Origin: Orientallactaga sibirica
Taxonomy: Eukaryota; Chordata; Mammalia; Rodentia; Dipodidae
Reading direction: 5' to 3'
Length of the DNA: 64,000 nucleotides
Assembly: GCA_036365145.1 (NCBI GenBank)
Contig: JAEOAD010000001.1
Coordinates: 103,822,001-103,886,000 of the forward strand
Position 1 is the stretch's first letter. The number at the start of each line of letters is the position of its first letter. Position numbers and translations under genes: made by a program. The notes under the pieces were generated by a model. The model was not told the origin of the DNA. It saw nothing but the letters and a program-made list of their open reading frames with translations, and made no database searches. This document shows positions 23,340 through 34,975 of the stretch, one piece after another.

Positions 23340-23424
23340 GAGTACTTTTGCTAATCATTTCTCTGCTCCATACACAATCCTCCAGTCATTTCATATTCTG
23401 GAGCTGTAGAGAAAGATTTGGTGT

Positions 23425-23535
23425 ACTGGTCATCTGAGAAAATTCTAAACAGATGTGTAGGTATCTCTCATCTCTGGAAATTCTGATTCAGTTGAGTGAT
23501 TCTATCATGGAAATCCTAAGGGACATACTTTAAAT
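23425..23535 (+). mobile_element. Possible MER5-type DNA transposon fragment
   Basis: 'tggaaattctgattcagttg' is close to a word conserved in MER5/Charlie nonautonomous hAT elements. The rest is weak. Confidence 0.25.
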
Positions 23536-24184
23536 CTGTCTTAGAGACTAGATGTCAAATTTCTTAGCATGGATATCTACGTTCTGGCTCATCCTCATCT
23601 CCCACAGATCAATTCTTACTGTATCCTTTCCTACACATCACCTTGTCTTCTAGCCACGCTGAACTACCCCACCTCCCAGAGCCAGTTTATGACCTTGTCC
23701 TTCAGCCTAAAAGGCTACCTTTCCTAACGTATGTGGTATGTGGACACTTATATAACCACGTGTGATGCTACTATGTTTCCCAGGTAGAATTGATTGCTTT
23801 TGCATTCGTTTTCATTTTACCCTCAATGACCTCTTTTCATAACTCCTTTTATACCCAATTATACCTATTCATTTTCTTAAAAGATTACAAGTTCCTTGAA
23901 TTCAGTGACAATATCTTATCCCCCATGTTCCCAGGCATCCGGTATTGTTCCTGGCACGCAGAAGGTGCTCAATAAATCTGTGTGGAAGAATGAATGCAAA
24001 GGTGATACAGTTTAAGAAATTTGTGTTTTCTGTCAAATCAGATTAAAGCTGGTAGTGAATTTCCTCCAACCAATGAGTAATGAAAAAAAACAAATCTACT
24101 GTTTTACAGTATGGAAGGTTATGGGCACATAGACTTCAGTATCTTGGGTTATCTCAGTTGCCTCCATACTTTATTTTGGGGGAG

Positions 24185-24295
24185 TTTATCAAATTCAGGT
24201 TCTTAAACCAGTCCCCCAGAAATCAATTTTGAGTGTCTGCAGTGGGATTCCAGAAAGTTCTATTTTAAGCATTTACCTGGGGAATTGGAGAGAAT
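24185..24295 (+). mobile_element. Probable MER5-type DNA transposon fragment
   Basis: 'tgcagtgggattccagaaag' followed by 'ttctattttaagcatttacc' and 'tggggaattgg' matches the order of the MER5A 3' half. No terminal repeats are visible. Overlapping ORFs at 24229-24561 are not recognised. Confidence 0.35.
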
Positions 24296-25379
24296 GCCAG
24301 GAGCACAAAGGGGGCCAAGAAAGGATTGTTTTTTCCACCAGAAGGAAGCAGAGAAAGTGGATCCTAAAGCCTGCAACCCAGTGTCCTGGCACCTACCGGT
24401 GTATATGCTTGGCGATAGTAAACACATTTCCTTTCCTCCTTTACAGCCCATTGGAGGTTGTAAACACTGTTCAGAATTGTCAAGCCAAGGCTTGGAGACC
24501 ACTTGATAAGATGCTAACTGCTGCCCAAGCAGTAAAAGTTGTCAAACTCTTAAAGCGTTAACTATCCCCTTTAGCGTGCTCAAGCAAGTTTGCTTTGCAG
24601 GGTATCCGAGTTTCAGTGTCCCCCCCCCCCACCCCCATCCAGAAGAGAAGCTTGGCGTCAGGATTGAAAGGCTGTGATTTCTTCAACAGTTAAGACTTTT
24701 GTCAAAGTCTCCCCCCATCCTTGCAATCCTTCTTTCTTGACCTTTGGAAGGGAGAAATCTCTGCGGAACAGACCTGCCGGGAGATCTCTCTGTTCTCTAG
24801 TCACAATAGGAAACTGCATTAGGGCCTGCCTCTCCTGACATGATTGCCCAGCCCTTCCGCTTTCAGCTTGAACATAAAAACTAATCTAATCAAAACAGGC
24901 ACGACCCAAAAAGAAAAGAAAGACGGAGCTTGGAAAGACCTCTGGGACGTGCCCCCTGCATGAAGTGAGGCGAGGAGAGGTGTGTTGAGGTGAGCTGAGC
25001 TGAGGGTGTCTTCTGGTGCTTGACCACCTCATGGCTCCTTCCAGTTGGGCTCAGATACTCTCACTGGGCTCTTTCTCCTATTTAGTGTAAAAAATGCCTG
25101 CGGATTCCCCAGTCCTAAAGCAATACCTGATCTGCTTTCTCCTTATTGGGCCTAGCGTGGTTGAACTATACTCCTGAAATAGGGAGGCTTTGGAAGTGGA
25201 CGAAAGCGTTGAGTTAAAGTCATGATGGTTTCTGGGTCCTTTACAGAACACCTGAGTATTCATAACTTAGGGGCACCTCACATGGCCAACTGGAATCTAT
25301 CAAAGATAAGGAGACCGAAGACTATAGTTTCTTTGGTGTTCTTAAAACTCGCTCTGTCCATTGTTACTAGTTTAGCAAG
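24296..25379. other. Repeat-free stretch, candidate regulatory element
   Basis: No interspersed repeat. The 24560-25080 part is higher in GC than its surroundings, with a C-run at about 24620-24637, a nuclear-receptor-like 'ttgacctttgg' at 24738-24748, and short tandem 'gagg/gagctgagctgag' units near 24965-25005. No start codon, splice pair or TATA box points to a gene. Confidence 0.3.
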
Positions 25380-25384
25380 AAAAA

Positions 25385-25560
25385 ACATATTTTATCATAA
25401 ACAGCTGCTATTTATGGAGCACATTTTATGTCCAAGGCACTTGATGGAGTATGTCTATTGTTGTAGCAAGGCTTCAAAACAACCTAGAAATGTAGATACT
25501 ATTTTTTTCCCATTTTAGTGACTAAGAACTGGAGATTTCCAGAGAAATAGGTTGTTCAGT
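25385..25560 (-). mobile_element. MIR SINE fragment
   Basis: Antisense MIR: 'ctatttatggagcacatttt', 'tgtccaaggcacttgat', 'ttcccattttagtgactaag'. Confidence 0.6.
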
Positions 25561-25914
25561 GATAATGCTCTAACTAAAGCATGTGTCTGCCTCCCCCAGG
25601 AATGATGTCACATTTGTCTGAAATCAAATACTATAAGTAGAATAGAAATGTGGGAATTAGGGAATGCCTTGCTGGTCTGGGACATGAAGGGTAGGCAGAG
25701 TCTAGTGTGGCTGAGAAAAGTGTAATGGTATTAGAGTGGGCAGGATGGATGGATACATGAAACAGGACTCCGGGGCCCAAGATGCCATTCAGTCTACCAG
25801 GTACAGCTTGTAATAAAACCACTGTGGAAAGAAGTTTAGAGGAGTCAGTGGGTCTAGTAAAACCAAAAGAGAGCTGCTGAGTGTTGGGTTGTAAAATGTG
25901 TTTCTTTTTATCAT
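25561..25914. other. Unassigned, possibly old L2
   Basis: 'gtctagtgtggctgagaaaa' near 25700 hints at an antisense L2, but not enough to call. The 99-codon antisense ORF at 25631-25930 is not recognised. Confidence 0.3.
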
Positions 25915-25933
25915 AGAAAATTTGGAACATTCA

Positions 25934-26164
25934 GGGCTGGAGACATGATTTAGTGGTTAAGGAGTATATGCCTGTGAAGCCTAAAGACCCCTGTTCAATT
26001 CTCCAGGTTCCACGTAAGCCAGACACACATGGTGGTGCATGCATCTGGAGTTCATTTGCAGTGGCTAGAGGCCCTCATGCGCCCATTCTCACGCTTTCTC
26101 CCCCTCTCTCTCCTTTGCTCTGTTTCTAATAAATGAATAAAAATATTTTTAAAAGATTAAAAAA
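25934..26164 (+). mobile_element. B2-type SINE with 19-bp target duplication
   Basis: Complete short-subfamily copy ('gggctggagacatgattta' to an AT-rich tail). It is flanked by 19-bp repeats at 25915-25933 and 26165-26183, 18 of 19 identical, the signature of L1-driven insertion. Confidence 0.95.
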
Positions 26165-26419
26165 AGAAAATTTGGAATATTCAATGTAGTCTTAACCATT
26201 ATTTAGGCAATCAGGTATTACGTGAATGAAATGTTGTTATGTGTATGAGAATTCACCTTAGTGGCTCAGGGATAAGATGATTCATGGATAGTGGAAAAAT
26301 AGAAAAGGATAGGAGTGAGGAAAGAAATAGTCTCAGAAGAAATAAGCTGTATTTTCTGTCAGGGCCATGAAGAACTGTGTTTGAGTCCTACTCCTAGCAT
26401 TCATGTGGATAGTAATGCC

Positions 26420-26735
26420 AATACTACTAATAATTAACACCTATCAAGCCCTTCCTGTATGCTATGCACTGTACTAATAATTCATTATTTTCCCAGGTAC
26501 TTAGGGGGAGTGTTTTCTCCTATCAAGCATCAATTTAGGCACCAAAAATATAGCTAAAGATGGAAAGTGGTGTGTTCTGTCTCTTGCCTTTGAGAGAGAC
26601 AGCCACATTTTATATATAAGTGGAAATCAAGGTTTTAAGAAGTTTTATAACTACTCGAGCTAGTATGGTTAGTAAGTAGTAGAGCCTTGACCCTTGGTTT
26701 TAAAACTTATGCACCAAATCACCAGGCTACTGCAG
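26420..26735 (-). mobile_element. MIR SINE fragment, interrupted
   Basis: Antisense MIR: 'acctatcaagcccttcctgt', 'gctatgcactgtactaata', then after about 110 unrelated bases 'gttttataactactcgagc' and 'gtagagccttgacccttgg'. Confidence 0.5.
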
Positions 26736-27671
26736 CAGTGGGCATAAGTAACCTTTTCTAAGATGCAGATGTCACTTCTGAAAAGTATGAATGTTGATTC
26801 TTCTCTTAATACAAGATGAGTTTGCTCATTCATTCATTCTTGGTGGATTTTGGATGAGAGAATCTCAAAAACTCGACCTAACTAACCCTTCCTTAACAGC
26901 AAAGCTGGCATGGCTCTGAGATGCTGGTGGACAGTGGAGCCCTGTTCACTCTCAGCATGACTTCACTTTTGTGTTTTCACGAAGCTCACATTTGGAATGA
27001 GAAAAGACAAAGTCAGGATTTAGATTTTTTTCAATGCAAGTTAAGAATCCTTCTTGATTTTTCCAGGAGTCTGAGGAAAATAATCATTTTATTCTATGCA
27101 TTTGTTTCTATTCTGCAATTTTGAAAACAGGACCATGGGCATGAAGAAATCTGTGTTATAATTAGAGGTTTTAGAATTTAACAGAAGCACTTTTCTTTGG
27201 CTAAATTCTAGGAAGAAAACAGGGAGAGGCTTCATGACGTGGTTAAGTATGTTGAAGTAGGAATCCTGTGAAGGTAATGCTAACTTCTTAGCCAGATTAT
27301 ATTCAGGAGAAGGCGGCCCAGGAAGGGGTCGGAAATGGTTTACAATCCCTGCAATTGGGACTCGCTGCTGGGCCACCTTTTGTTAGGTAGAAAATGCATT
27401 AAGAAAGCATGTTAATATGTCACCTTGTTGAGAATACCTCCCACCTTATCTTCCCACCAGAACAGGTACAGAGAAAGTTGTTATGAACATTGAAACCTGT
27501 TTCTTTTTATTTTTAAATAGAGAAGAAGAAGTGATTTAGATATGAAAAGGAACTTCATTTAAGCAATGTTTTCAGCAAGATGAGTAAAAGATATCTGTCC
27601 AGAGCAGAGTTAAACACAGAGAACACACATTAAAGTTTAGACGTTATTTCATACTATTTTTATTATTTGAT
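26736..27671. other. Unassigned noncoding DNA
   Basis: No recognised repeat. ORFs at 26921-27124 and 27089-27376 (67 and 95 codons) have no known features. Confidence 0.4.
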
Positions 27672-27681
27672 TACATTTATA

Positions 27682-27833
27682 TATTTTTTGTTTGTTTTTC
27701 AAAGTAGGGTCTCACTCTAGCTCAGGCTGACCTGGAATTTACTGTGTAGTCTCAGGGTGGCCTTGAACTCATGGCTATCCTCCTACCTCTGCCTCCCGAG
27801 TGCTGGGAGTAAAGGCATGCTACCACGCCTGGC
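27682..27833 (-). mobile_element. B1 SINE with 10-bp target duplication
   Basis: Reverse full-length B1 ('agggtctcactctagctcag', 'ggtggccttgaactcatgg', 'taccacgcctggc'). The 10-mer tacatttata flanks it at 27672-27681 and 27834-27843. ORFs of 120-127 codons on both strands here run through this B1 and the B4 beside it. Confidence 0.95.
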
Positions 27834-27844
27834 TACATTTATAA

Positions 27845-28175
27845 TTTTTGAGTACACAGTATATACATGGTGTGTGTGCATGTGGTGTATGCACAAGTGT
27901 ATGCACACGTGTACATCTGTGTGCATATGTTCAGGGCCCGAAGAAAACATAATATTGCCTCGTCCTCTGCCTCCTCCTCCTTCTCCATCACTCTTCCACT
28001 CTATTTCCCTCATTGAACCAGGATCTCTCTGTGAACTCCAGGGACTTTCCCGTCTTTGCATTGGGGTCACAGGCTTCATAGCCATAGCCAACATTTGCAC
28101 AGGGGAGCTGGGGATTGAAGTCAGGTCCTCATGCTTATAGAGCAAGAGCTATCATCGGCTAAGCACATCTCATTC
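27845..28175 (-). mobile_element. B4-type SINE
   Basis: Reverse B4: a TG-rich start, 'cattgaaccaggatctctct', 'gggactttcccgtctttg', then 'ggggattgaagtcaggtcct' and 'catgcttatagagcaag', the tRNA-like head. Confidence 0.65.
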
Positions 28176-28334
28176 ACATTTACTAACCATTCTATTTTTC
28201 TAGTCAGGTGCTAAAGAGTCAAAGACAAATTTGTATATGGGAAACAACTGTGTTCATTTTGTTTGCTGGTATTACTAAAGGAACAGCTCTGGATTCTAGA
28301 TCGGCCCTGACTGTACTTTCCCATGTGGATTTCA

Positions 28335-28455
28335 AGCATGTGGATAATGACAGGTACATCATCAAGTTGCTGTGAGGACTAAGTTAGATTCCTTACATGG
28401 ACTCATACTCCTAGTGGCTGGCAGATAGCAGATGTTTAATAAATGTTGCTTGCTA
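28335..28455 (+). mobile_element. MIR SINE 3' fragment
   Basis: 'gctgtgaggactaagttag' and 'gtttaataaatgttgcttgc' match the sense MIR tail. Confidence 0.55.
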
Positions 28456-28599
28456 TTTCCAACCACTGAGTGATAAACAATATCCACATACCTACTACAT
28501 ATATCAAGTGGCATATAATCTATTACATCTGCAGATGTTAGAGAGTATGGATGTCATCCAAGGGCATCATGGACAACTCTAGCTAGAGAGCCTGAACAA

Positions 28600-28765
28600 C
28601 CTTCATAAAACAGGGAAACTGGGGCCCGAGCTGAGAGTAACGAGAAAAACCACTTCCGAGAAGCATATTAGTGTGCATAGTTAGAGCAAGCACACAGAGG
28701 TATACAGTGCAGAGGCTGAAGAAGAAGACAGAGGCCAAATCATGGAGGGCTTTGGTATTATTTGG
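28600..28765 (-). mobile_element. L2 LINE fragment
   Basis: Antisense L2-type words 'agaggccaaatcatggaggg' and 'ctttggtattatttggtcc'. Confidence 0.45.
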
Positions 28766-28774
28766 TCCTTACCA

Positions 28775-29145
28775 TGGGTGGCATGCTTCTGTCTCTCTCC
28801 AAAATTCAAAGTTGAAAGCTCATCACAAAGAGGATGATATTTCAAAATGAGGCCTTTGGGAGGCCATTAGGTCATGAAGGATTCACCTTATAAATAAGAT
28901 GAATGCCTTTTATAGAGGCTGAGGGGAACTTGCTATGTCCTTGTGCCTTGCAGCCTTCTAGCACATAAGGACACAACAACTACACACCATCTTGGAAAGA
29001 GAGCATCTCTCACCAGACATCAAACCTGTTGGTCACTTGATCTGGAACTTCTAAGCATCCAGAACCATGAGAAATAAACTTCTACTATTTGTAAATTTTC
29101 TAGTCTGTGATATTTTGTTTTAACAGCAGGAGTGAACGAAGATAC
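28775..29145 (+). mobile_element. MLT1-like MaLR solo LTR
   Basis: Order matches an MLT1-type LTR: 'aatgaggcctttgggaggcc', 'attaggtcatgaaggattc', 'cttataaataagatgaatg', 'gaacttctaagcatccagaa', 'ccatgagaaataaacttcta', and an end near 'gtctgtgatattttgtttta'. Old and diverged. Confidence 0.55.
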
Positions 29146-29206
29146 TCTAATAAATCCCAAATGTACACCACATGCCGAGCCTCACATGAAATATGAAAAA
29201 AAGGAA

Positions 29207-29362
29207 AGGGCTGTTCTGCAAAGCCTAATGACCCAGGTTCAATTCCTTAGTACCCACATTAAGCCCGACACACAAAGTGGTACATGTGTCTGGAGTTTGT
29301 TTGTAGTGGTTAGAGGCCTTAGCATGCCCATTCTCTCTCTCTCCTTGCAAATAATTTTTAAA
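29207..29362 (+). mobile_element. B2-type SINE, 5' truncated
   Basis: Lacks the head and A box. It starts in 'ctgcaaagcctaatgaccca' and continues to a (TC)n and 'caaataattttt' tail. Confidence 0.8.
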
Positions 29363-29764
29363 AAATTACAAACAACCCTTGCTCAGAGCAGAGTGGGTCA
29401 TAAATACCATGGCAGGAGAACAAACTATGGAATAGCCTTGCTTCTGTCTTAGTGTGTGACTCTGAGAAAGTTCAGTGACTTCTTCTGAATGCATGTTCCT
29501 TGCCTGTGGGCTGAGAGCAGTCATTTGCACATGCTTACCTAACTTGAGAACAAGGATAAGAGCTGAAAATGTCGGGGGAAGAAATAACGGGAAGGCACCA
29601 TGGGAACCATAAGGCACCAGTGGACATGTAAGGACTTGTGAGACAATGAGGATGGTGTCAATACTGATAAGATGAAGACAATGGTTGTGCTGTTACAGAA
29701 GCCAGGGGAGATTATGATAATATGGAGAAGAAAATAAAAAGGGGGGGGTCAGTATGACAAAGCA
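29363..29764. other. Unassigned noncoding DNA
   Basis: No recognised element. A G-run of eight lies near 29742. The 83-codon antisense ORF at 29366-29617 is not recognised. Confidence 0.4.
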
Positions 29765-29885
29765 TCACAATTCATTCAACCATTCACTCAACAAAAGTCT
29801 GACTATGTATTGGGTACTCTTGTACTATAAAAATGCAATAATAAGAAAAAGGAAGTACTTGCCTTACTTTTGACTGGGATGAGAA
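29765..29885 (-). mobile_element. L2 LINE 3' end fragment
   Basis: 'ttcattcaaccattcactca' followed by 'ctatgtattgggtactct' is the reverse of the L2 3' terminus. Confidence 0.55.
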
Positions 29886-29953
29886 GAATCATATAATTAT
29901 TAGAATTTTAAATAACAAGAAGAAAACAATCACGGACGAAAAGATAAAGAAGA

Positions 29954-30104
29954 GGGGTTGCAGAGATAGTTCAGCCATTAAGGTGCTTGCCAGCAAAGCC
30001 TAATGACTGGTTTGATTAGTCATTACTCACGGAAAGCCAGATGCAGAAAGTGGTGCATGCATCTGGAATTTATTTGCAGCAGCTAGAGGCCCTGGTATGC
30101 CCAT

Positions 30105-30135
<31 letters not shown>

Positions 30136-30187
30136 CTCTTTCCTTGTCCCTCTTTCTGCTTTCAAATCAATAACTAAAATATATTTT
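29954..30187 (+). mobile_element. B2-type SINE with 13-bp target duplication
   Basis: 'ggggttgcagagatagttca' head, 'agccagatgcagaaagtgg', a (CT)n tail. The 13-mer aaaagataaagaa flanks it at 29939-29951 and 30188-30200. Confidence 0.9.
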
Positions 30188-30200
30188 AAAAGATAAAGAA

Positions 30201-31779
30201 AGATGTAACATGACAAAGACAATGGAGAAGAAGATTCTGGAAACAGCTTGAATCTCTCAACAAAAATTTAAAAACTAGAGATTTCACATCAAGGTTACAT
30301 GCTCTGATGACCATAGCTGTGGTCCATAGTTTGTGACCATAGTTCATAAGTGGTGGCAGAAATGATGTGACATTGTGTGTGAACCAGGGCTGGGGACATG
30401 CAGACCAAGATGTGGAGGGAAAAAATCTTGTAGCTGAGATTTCATGAAGTTCAGCCCAAATAAGCAAACGGCCCAGGAAAGTAGACTCTGTTGAGGTCTT
30501 TCCTATATAAAGTTTACCTGAAACTTGTGCTCTCTGTCAAGAATGATTTCTGTGTAAGTTTCAGAGGTCTGGCACATTTCACCGTTTAGCAACATCAATT
30601 TTCCCCATAAGAAATAACAACATTGTGGTAATTGACTTTGGCTTTAAACTTGTGTTTTTGTCCTAAGGGAAACAAAGTTGAGGTTGGGTGGAGAAAGGCC
30701 ATTAAAACCCTGAGTTCTTTTTGCACATACAAAGAGCCTAGAAGGACTTTACCCACCTCAATGTTGGCAGCTGGCATATCAGTCAGCTTGGGCGAATCCT
30801 GAAACAAACACCTGAACATCCCAGGAGCAAAGAAAGACAAGTAGGAGGAACCTTGGGAAAGTCTGGGTCTGATTATCACCCCCCAAAACCATCTTTAAAT
30901 TTAGTGTAAGTAAAAGAAAGGGCCAGCTTCCCATGGTTTCTAGAAGATCATCTAAAGCAGCACCCCTTTTGTTCCCAGTTACCCTTCTCTCTGTTAGTAC
31001 TGTATTTGGCAAATAAGCAAGCAAACATTTAGTTGACAGAATAAAAGAGGAAATGAGTAGGTGAGTGAAAGAAGAAATTATCACACTGGCATGGAGCAGA
31101 TGTGAAAAGAACAGGTGTGGGAGCTAATTCAGCTTCATGTTTACCAGAAAAATCTTAAGGCAGAGTGTTGACTTTGAGCTCCATTAGTCTCTGTGAAAAA
31201 GAGATAAAGACCATGACTATGTGAGACAACGGACACAAAGATTATGGAAACATGGTTTGTAAACATGGTTTACAGTGTGCTAAAGCCTGGAATCTAGATG
31301 TCCTCATCCAGAAATGGTCACTATTCCCAGTCAGAGCAGTTCTCATGGCCATGGTCAGGAAAGGATGCCTTTCTTCAGGTCTAGAAGAAAAAAATATATA
31401 ATGTAAATGCATTTTGATTAAATGGCAAGCCATACCATCATTTAGTAAGGGCTTTGATCCCTGGGCCTATTGGTTATGGTCTTAAATATAAAGCAATGCA
31501 GACCCATTATTAACTGCTTAGTATGTTAAAGGTGTTGATTGCTATGGGACACACGCAAAAACAGTTGTAAGACTTGGGTTTCATACTCCACTTCTTTTAC
31601 TATTTAAGGAAGTAGAGAAATGTGTGAACAAAAAGAAATCCATAACACTAAGCAATCCAAGCTAATTTTAATAAGGCACCAGAGAAAGTGAACTCAACCC
31701 AAAGGCAGGATGACTGAGGCAACAGAGGATGCATACTTGAAATCCACTTCCCTAAGAAGCATATGTTCTTAAGTTGGTT
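30201..31779. other. Unassigned noncoding DNA
   Basis: No recognised repeat. 30480-30660 is motif-dense ('cctatataaagtttacc', 'gttctg...tttctgtg') and could be conserved. ORFs of 93-101 codons on the minus strand (30186-31084) show no known domain. Confidence 0.35.
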
Positions 31780-32389
31780 AACAGAGAAACAAATCAATAA
31801 AATGGAAGTTTAATAATAAGAATTTTCATTTCAAAATCTTGGAAATTCTAAAGCATCACTCTATATAAACTTTGAAGGATAAAGGAAATGTTATAGACTT
31901 TCAGAGAGCAGCTACTATAAAAATCCTACTACATACCAAATTTATGAAAATGTGGCCCAGACTATACTCAAATAAAATTATATGGTCTTAAATACTTTCA
32001 TTTTTAAAAACTAAAGAATAAATACAAAGGAACTAATTATTACATTTAAGAAGTTAGGCAATTAACAAAATATGCTTAAGTAAGAAAAATAATGAATAAA
32101 GATAAAAAGAGAAGTGGATGAGTTAGAAACAATGAAACAAAAAAATATTAATAAGCTGAAAAGGTGGTTATAATAAAGTATACATTTGGGTGGGGAAGTA
32201 TATATCTTGGGGGAGCAAAAAGAAAAAATTGGAGCACGTGATTGGATTAACTACCGTATTTTCCATTAGAAGTCCACACAATGTAGAAGAGCTTAAAATA
32301 TTTTAAAATGGCATTGATGTATTTGAAATTTATTATTTTGGGGGAGTTAGAAATTATAAAAATTGACTCAGAGAGTAGAAAGTAAATGT

Positions 32390-32664
32390 TGTCTCAATGG
32401 TTAAGTATGCTTCTTGCATTAGTATAAGTGTTCCAGTGAGTTTGAGACAACCCTCGTTCCAAACTCCAGGCCCCACATAAACATCTTGCTGTGTCCAGCA
32501 CTCCTGAAATCAGTAAAGAGATTCCATCACAAGCAAATACAAAGCAGTGAATGATGGAGGGGCATGCCCCAATTCTTAGATGCCACATGTAAGCCCATGA
32601 GGCTGTCAGGGGAGCCCACAGGGCTTTCATGGGAGTACACAGGGAGCCATATCAGCCCATGTGC

Positions 32665-32703
<39 letters not shown>

Positions 32704-32715
32704 AGAGAGAGAGAG
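32390..32715 (+). repeat. Possible diverged tRNA-like SINE with (CA)n(GA)n tail
   Basis: 'gtctcaatggttaagtatgc' resembles the B2-type A-box head and 'ttccaaactccaggccccac' its B-box region. The middle is not recognised. It ends in (CA)n at 32667-32701 and (GA)n at 32704-32720. Confidence 0.35.
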
Positions 32716-32789
32716 AGAGAAGTAGTAAGAAGTAGTAAATAAGAACTGTATAATAGTCATAAAAGCTTATTTTCCATTGTATGGCTATT

Positions 32790-33150
32790 TCCTCCAGGTC
32801 TACCATGAATGTTGCCATTCTGAATCAGAGCAGCTGTGGTTACCCACAAGACCCTCACAAGATTGGGTCCATGAACATTTCCTTATGGTAGAAGAAGGGG
32901 TTACTGAGGCTAATGAGGCTCATGACCCCCATATATAAGTGATCAACAATTGCTGGGTGGAGGAGAGACTCTTGGTGTTGTAGCCACTCATAGATTGTCC
33001 AGGGGTCTATAAATAACCTCTCACCCATCACACTATAAGTACCCTAATAAAATCATTTCTTCAGCAAGCTGGACGTGGATGGAATCATTTATTTGGTGTC
33101 TCTCTCTGGGTGGAATGGAAAACTCATGCAACATCCCTAATGTCAAAATC
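32790..33150. repeat. Unclassified rodent repeat, LTR-like
   Basis: 'agagcagctgtggttaccca' and 'caagaccctcacaagattg' are words I recall from a rodent interspersed repeat. A TATA-like 'ctataaataacc' at 33008-33019 and 'cctaataaaatc' at 33044-33055 would suit an LTR promoter and polyA signal. Confidence 0.3.
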
Positions 33151-33900
33151 AACCTCAGTAACATCAGATGAATTTCATTCGTGGCTCCTATACAGGGAGA
33201 AAATACTCATGTTCTTTTAACTCTTCCATTAAAAAGTATTGAAAAAGTCCTCATTTGGTTTTTTTCCCCATTTAATTTTCCCTCACATAATACTGATAAC
33301 CAAAATCTGATAAATATAACACACAAAAAAAGGAAAACAGACTATTTCCATTACTGTTTTATCCAATAATAAATGTAATCTGTTCAGCATTCCTGGAGCC
33401 TGACCAATCAGTTTATTTCACCACAACTTCTGCAAGAATTAAGATAATAAGTAGACACAGAACAAGAAGTTTTTGTGGTGTGAGAACTGGGGTTAAGAAC
33501 TTCACTTCCTTTTACCCATCTTAAATAATTGAAGGATGAAAGAGAACAAGTTAAAAAGTGTTAGACTTAGTATAAAGCTTAGTAAACCTATTAGCAAAAA
33601 TCAAACATACAATGATTGTTTCTAATAAATTTTAAAATATAATGGGAAAAAACTCCCAATAAAAATAAGAATTATTTAGAGAAAATTAAATAAGAATTCT
33701 TGGAATCTATGTAAAGGAAACTAAGTCTTTTCCAAAGGACATACAAGAATGCTTGAATACATGAAAATTATACTTAAGTTCCTTAGTGAGAAGACTGAAT
33801 ATTATCATGTCAAGTATGCCACAGAGGTTATGAGATATAAGATGTTAATCTAACAAAATCACTTTGTGGTTATTTCTGATTAACCAAAATGATTATAAAG

Positions 33901-34278
33901 TTAATATAAAAGAGACAAATAGATTTTAGGCATAAAAATCTCCCAAAGGACAAATGACAGTACTTCAGCCTCAGCCCCTCGGATGAGATCAAAGAGTATT
34001 GAGAGCCCCTTGATGTCACCCTTTGTGGACTCTGACAGCTGGGTAAGTCCCGCTCCATACAAACAAGCATTCTGCTCCTTTTGTTGAAATATTGCCAAAT
34101 TCTTTATTGCTTTTTGCTTTTCTATCTTTTGTTTAGTCTTCATGACCTGATTTAGCTTATTACTTCGGGTTGGAATCCTAAAGTCTTGGTACCTGTCTCT
34201 TGTTTATTGTCATCATCCAAACTTCCATGTCAACTAATTTCTGACTTCTATTTTATCATCATACTGTTCTTCTATTAT
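33901..34278. other. Unassigned noncoding DNA
   Basis: Nothing recognised. Two overlapping antisense ORFs (66 and 80 codons, 33870-34143) are Lys/Leu-rich without features. Confidence 0.4.
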
Positions 34279-34288
34279 CATCATACAG

Positions 34289-34290
34289 AT

Positions 34291-34329
<39 letters not shown>

Positions 34330-34514
34330 TGAGAGAGAAAGAGGCGGGGGAGAAAAAGGGAGAGAATGGGTGAGCCAGTGCCTCCAGCCACTGCAAATGA
34401 ACTCCAGATGCATGCACCCCCTTGTGCATCTGGCTTACATGGGTCCTGAGAATCGAACCAGGATCCTTTGGTTTTGTAGTCAAATGCCTTAACTGCTAAG
34501 CCATCTCTCCAGCC
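34289..34514 (-). mobile_element. B2-type SINE with (TTTA)n tail and 10-bp target duplication
   Basis: Reverse copy ending 'taagccatctctccagcc'. The tail is (TTTA)n on its left. The 10-mer catcatacag flanks it at 34279-34288 and 34515-34524. Confidence 0.95.
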
Positions 34515-34730
34515 CATCATACAGGTTCTTTTAATTTCAGCTACCCTTCTGGAGAACCTGGGTCATTTATAAGAAAGCCCATTTCATAATGACTTAGAAT
34601 CAAATGGTTCAATATTTCCAAATAATGGTGTTTTGTTCCTATGGGTATAAATAGTCAGGAATAAGACAGAAAAAAATCTTAAGTTACTTCCCTTTAAGGA
34701 CTACATAGATAAAGCTAATAAAAATACAGA

Positions 34731-34975
34731 CTAACAGGTCTGGTAGCATAAGCCTGTGATCCCCATTTAGAAGGCTAAGGCAAGGGGATTGCAAGATTAG
34801 GGAATGTCCAGGATAAAAAGAGAGATTAAGGCCAGCCTGGAAAATTTAGCACACCTCTGTCTCAAAGTATAAAGAGAGAGAGAGAAAGAAAGGGGTAGTG
34901 GTTATATCTCAGTGATAAAGCTCTTGCCTAGCATGTACAAGGCCTAAATTCAATCCCCAACAATGAAAATACATA
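34731..34975 (+). mobile_element. Probable B1-dID composite SINE
   Basis: A diverged B1-like left half ('tctggtagcataagcctgtg', 'aaggccagcctggaaaattt', 'ctctgtctcaaagtataaag') is followed by an ID-like half ('gtggttatatctcagtgata', 'gctcttgcctagcatgtaca', 'tcaatccccaacaatgaaaa'). That order is the B1-dID architecture known from several rodent families. Old copy. Confidence 0.5.

Larger units (their letters stand above)
23080..24000 (+). mobile_element. L2 LINE fragment, interrupted
   Basis: L2-like words before 23285 ('caggctaactaatccatcac') and from 23590 on ('tcttctagccacgctgaac'), ending 'ggtgctcaataaatctgtgt' then 'gaatgaatgc', the L2 3' end. A reverse B2 head fragment (23290-23339) and an unassigned 250 bp, part of it MER5-like, lie between. 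Confidence 0.6.
31780..33900 (+). mobile_element. Ancient L1 ORF2 remnants, interrupted
   Basis: Sense-strand L1 ORF2 debris in order: 'taccaaatttatgaaaatgt' and 'gaaacaatgaaacaaaaaaa' at 31920-32150, 'ccaaaatctgataaatataa' near 33300, and 'gaagactgaatattatcatg' near 33790. Frames are destroyed. Two other sequences lie in between, at 32390-32715 and 32790-33150. Confidence 0.5.

Noticed and set aside
27757..28145. Overlapping 127- and 120-codon ORFs on both strands
   Set aside because: Both lie in B1 and B4 SINE sequence.
34295..34330. Tandem repeats as a CRISPR array
   Set aside because: The (TTTA)n, (CA)n and similar tracts are microsatellites or SINE tails. There are no spaced direct repeats, and the genome is a vertebrate one.
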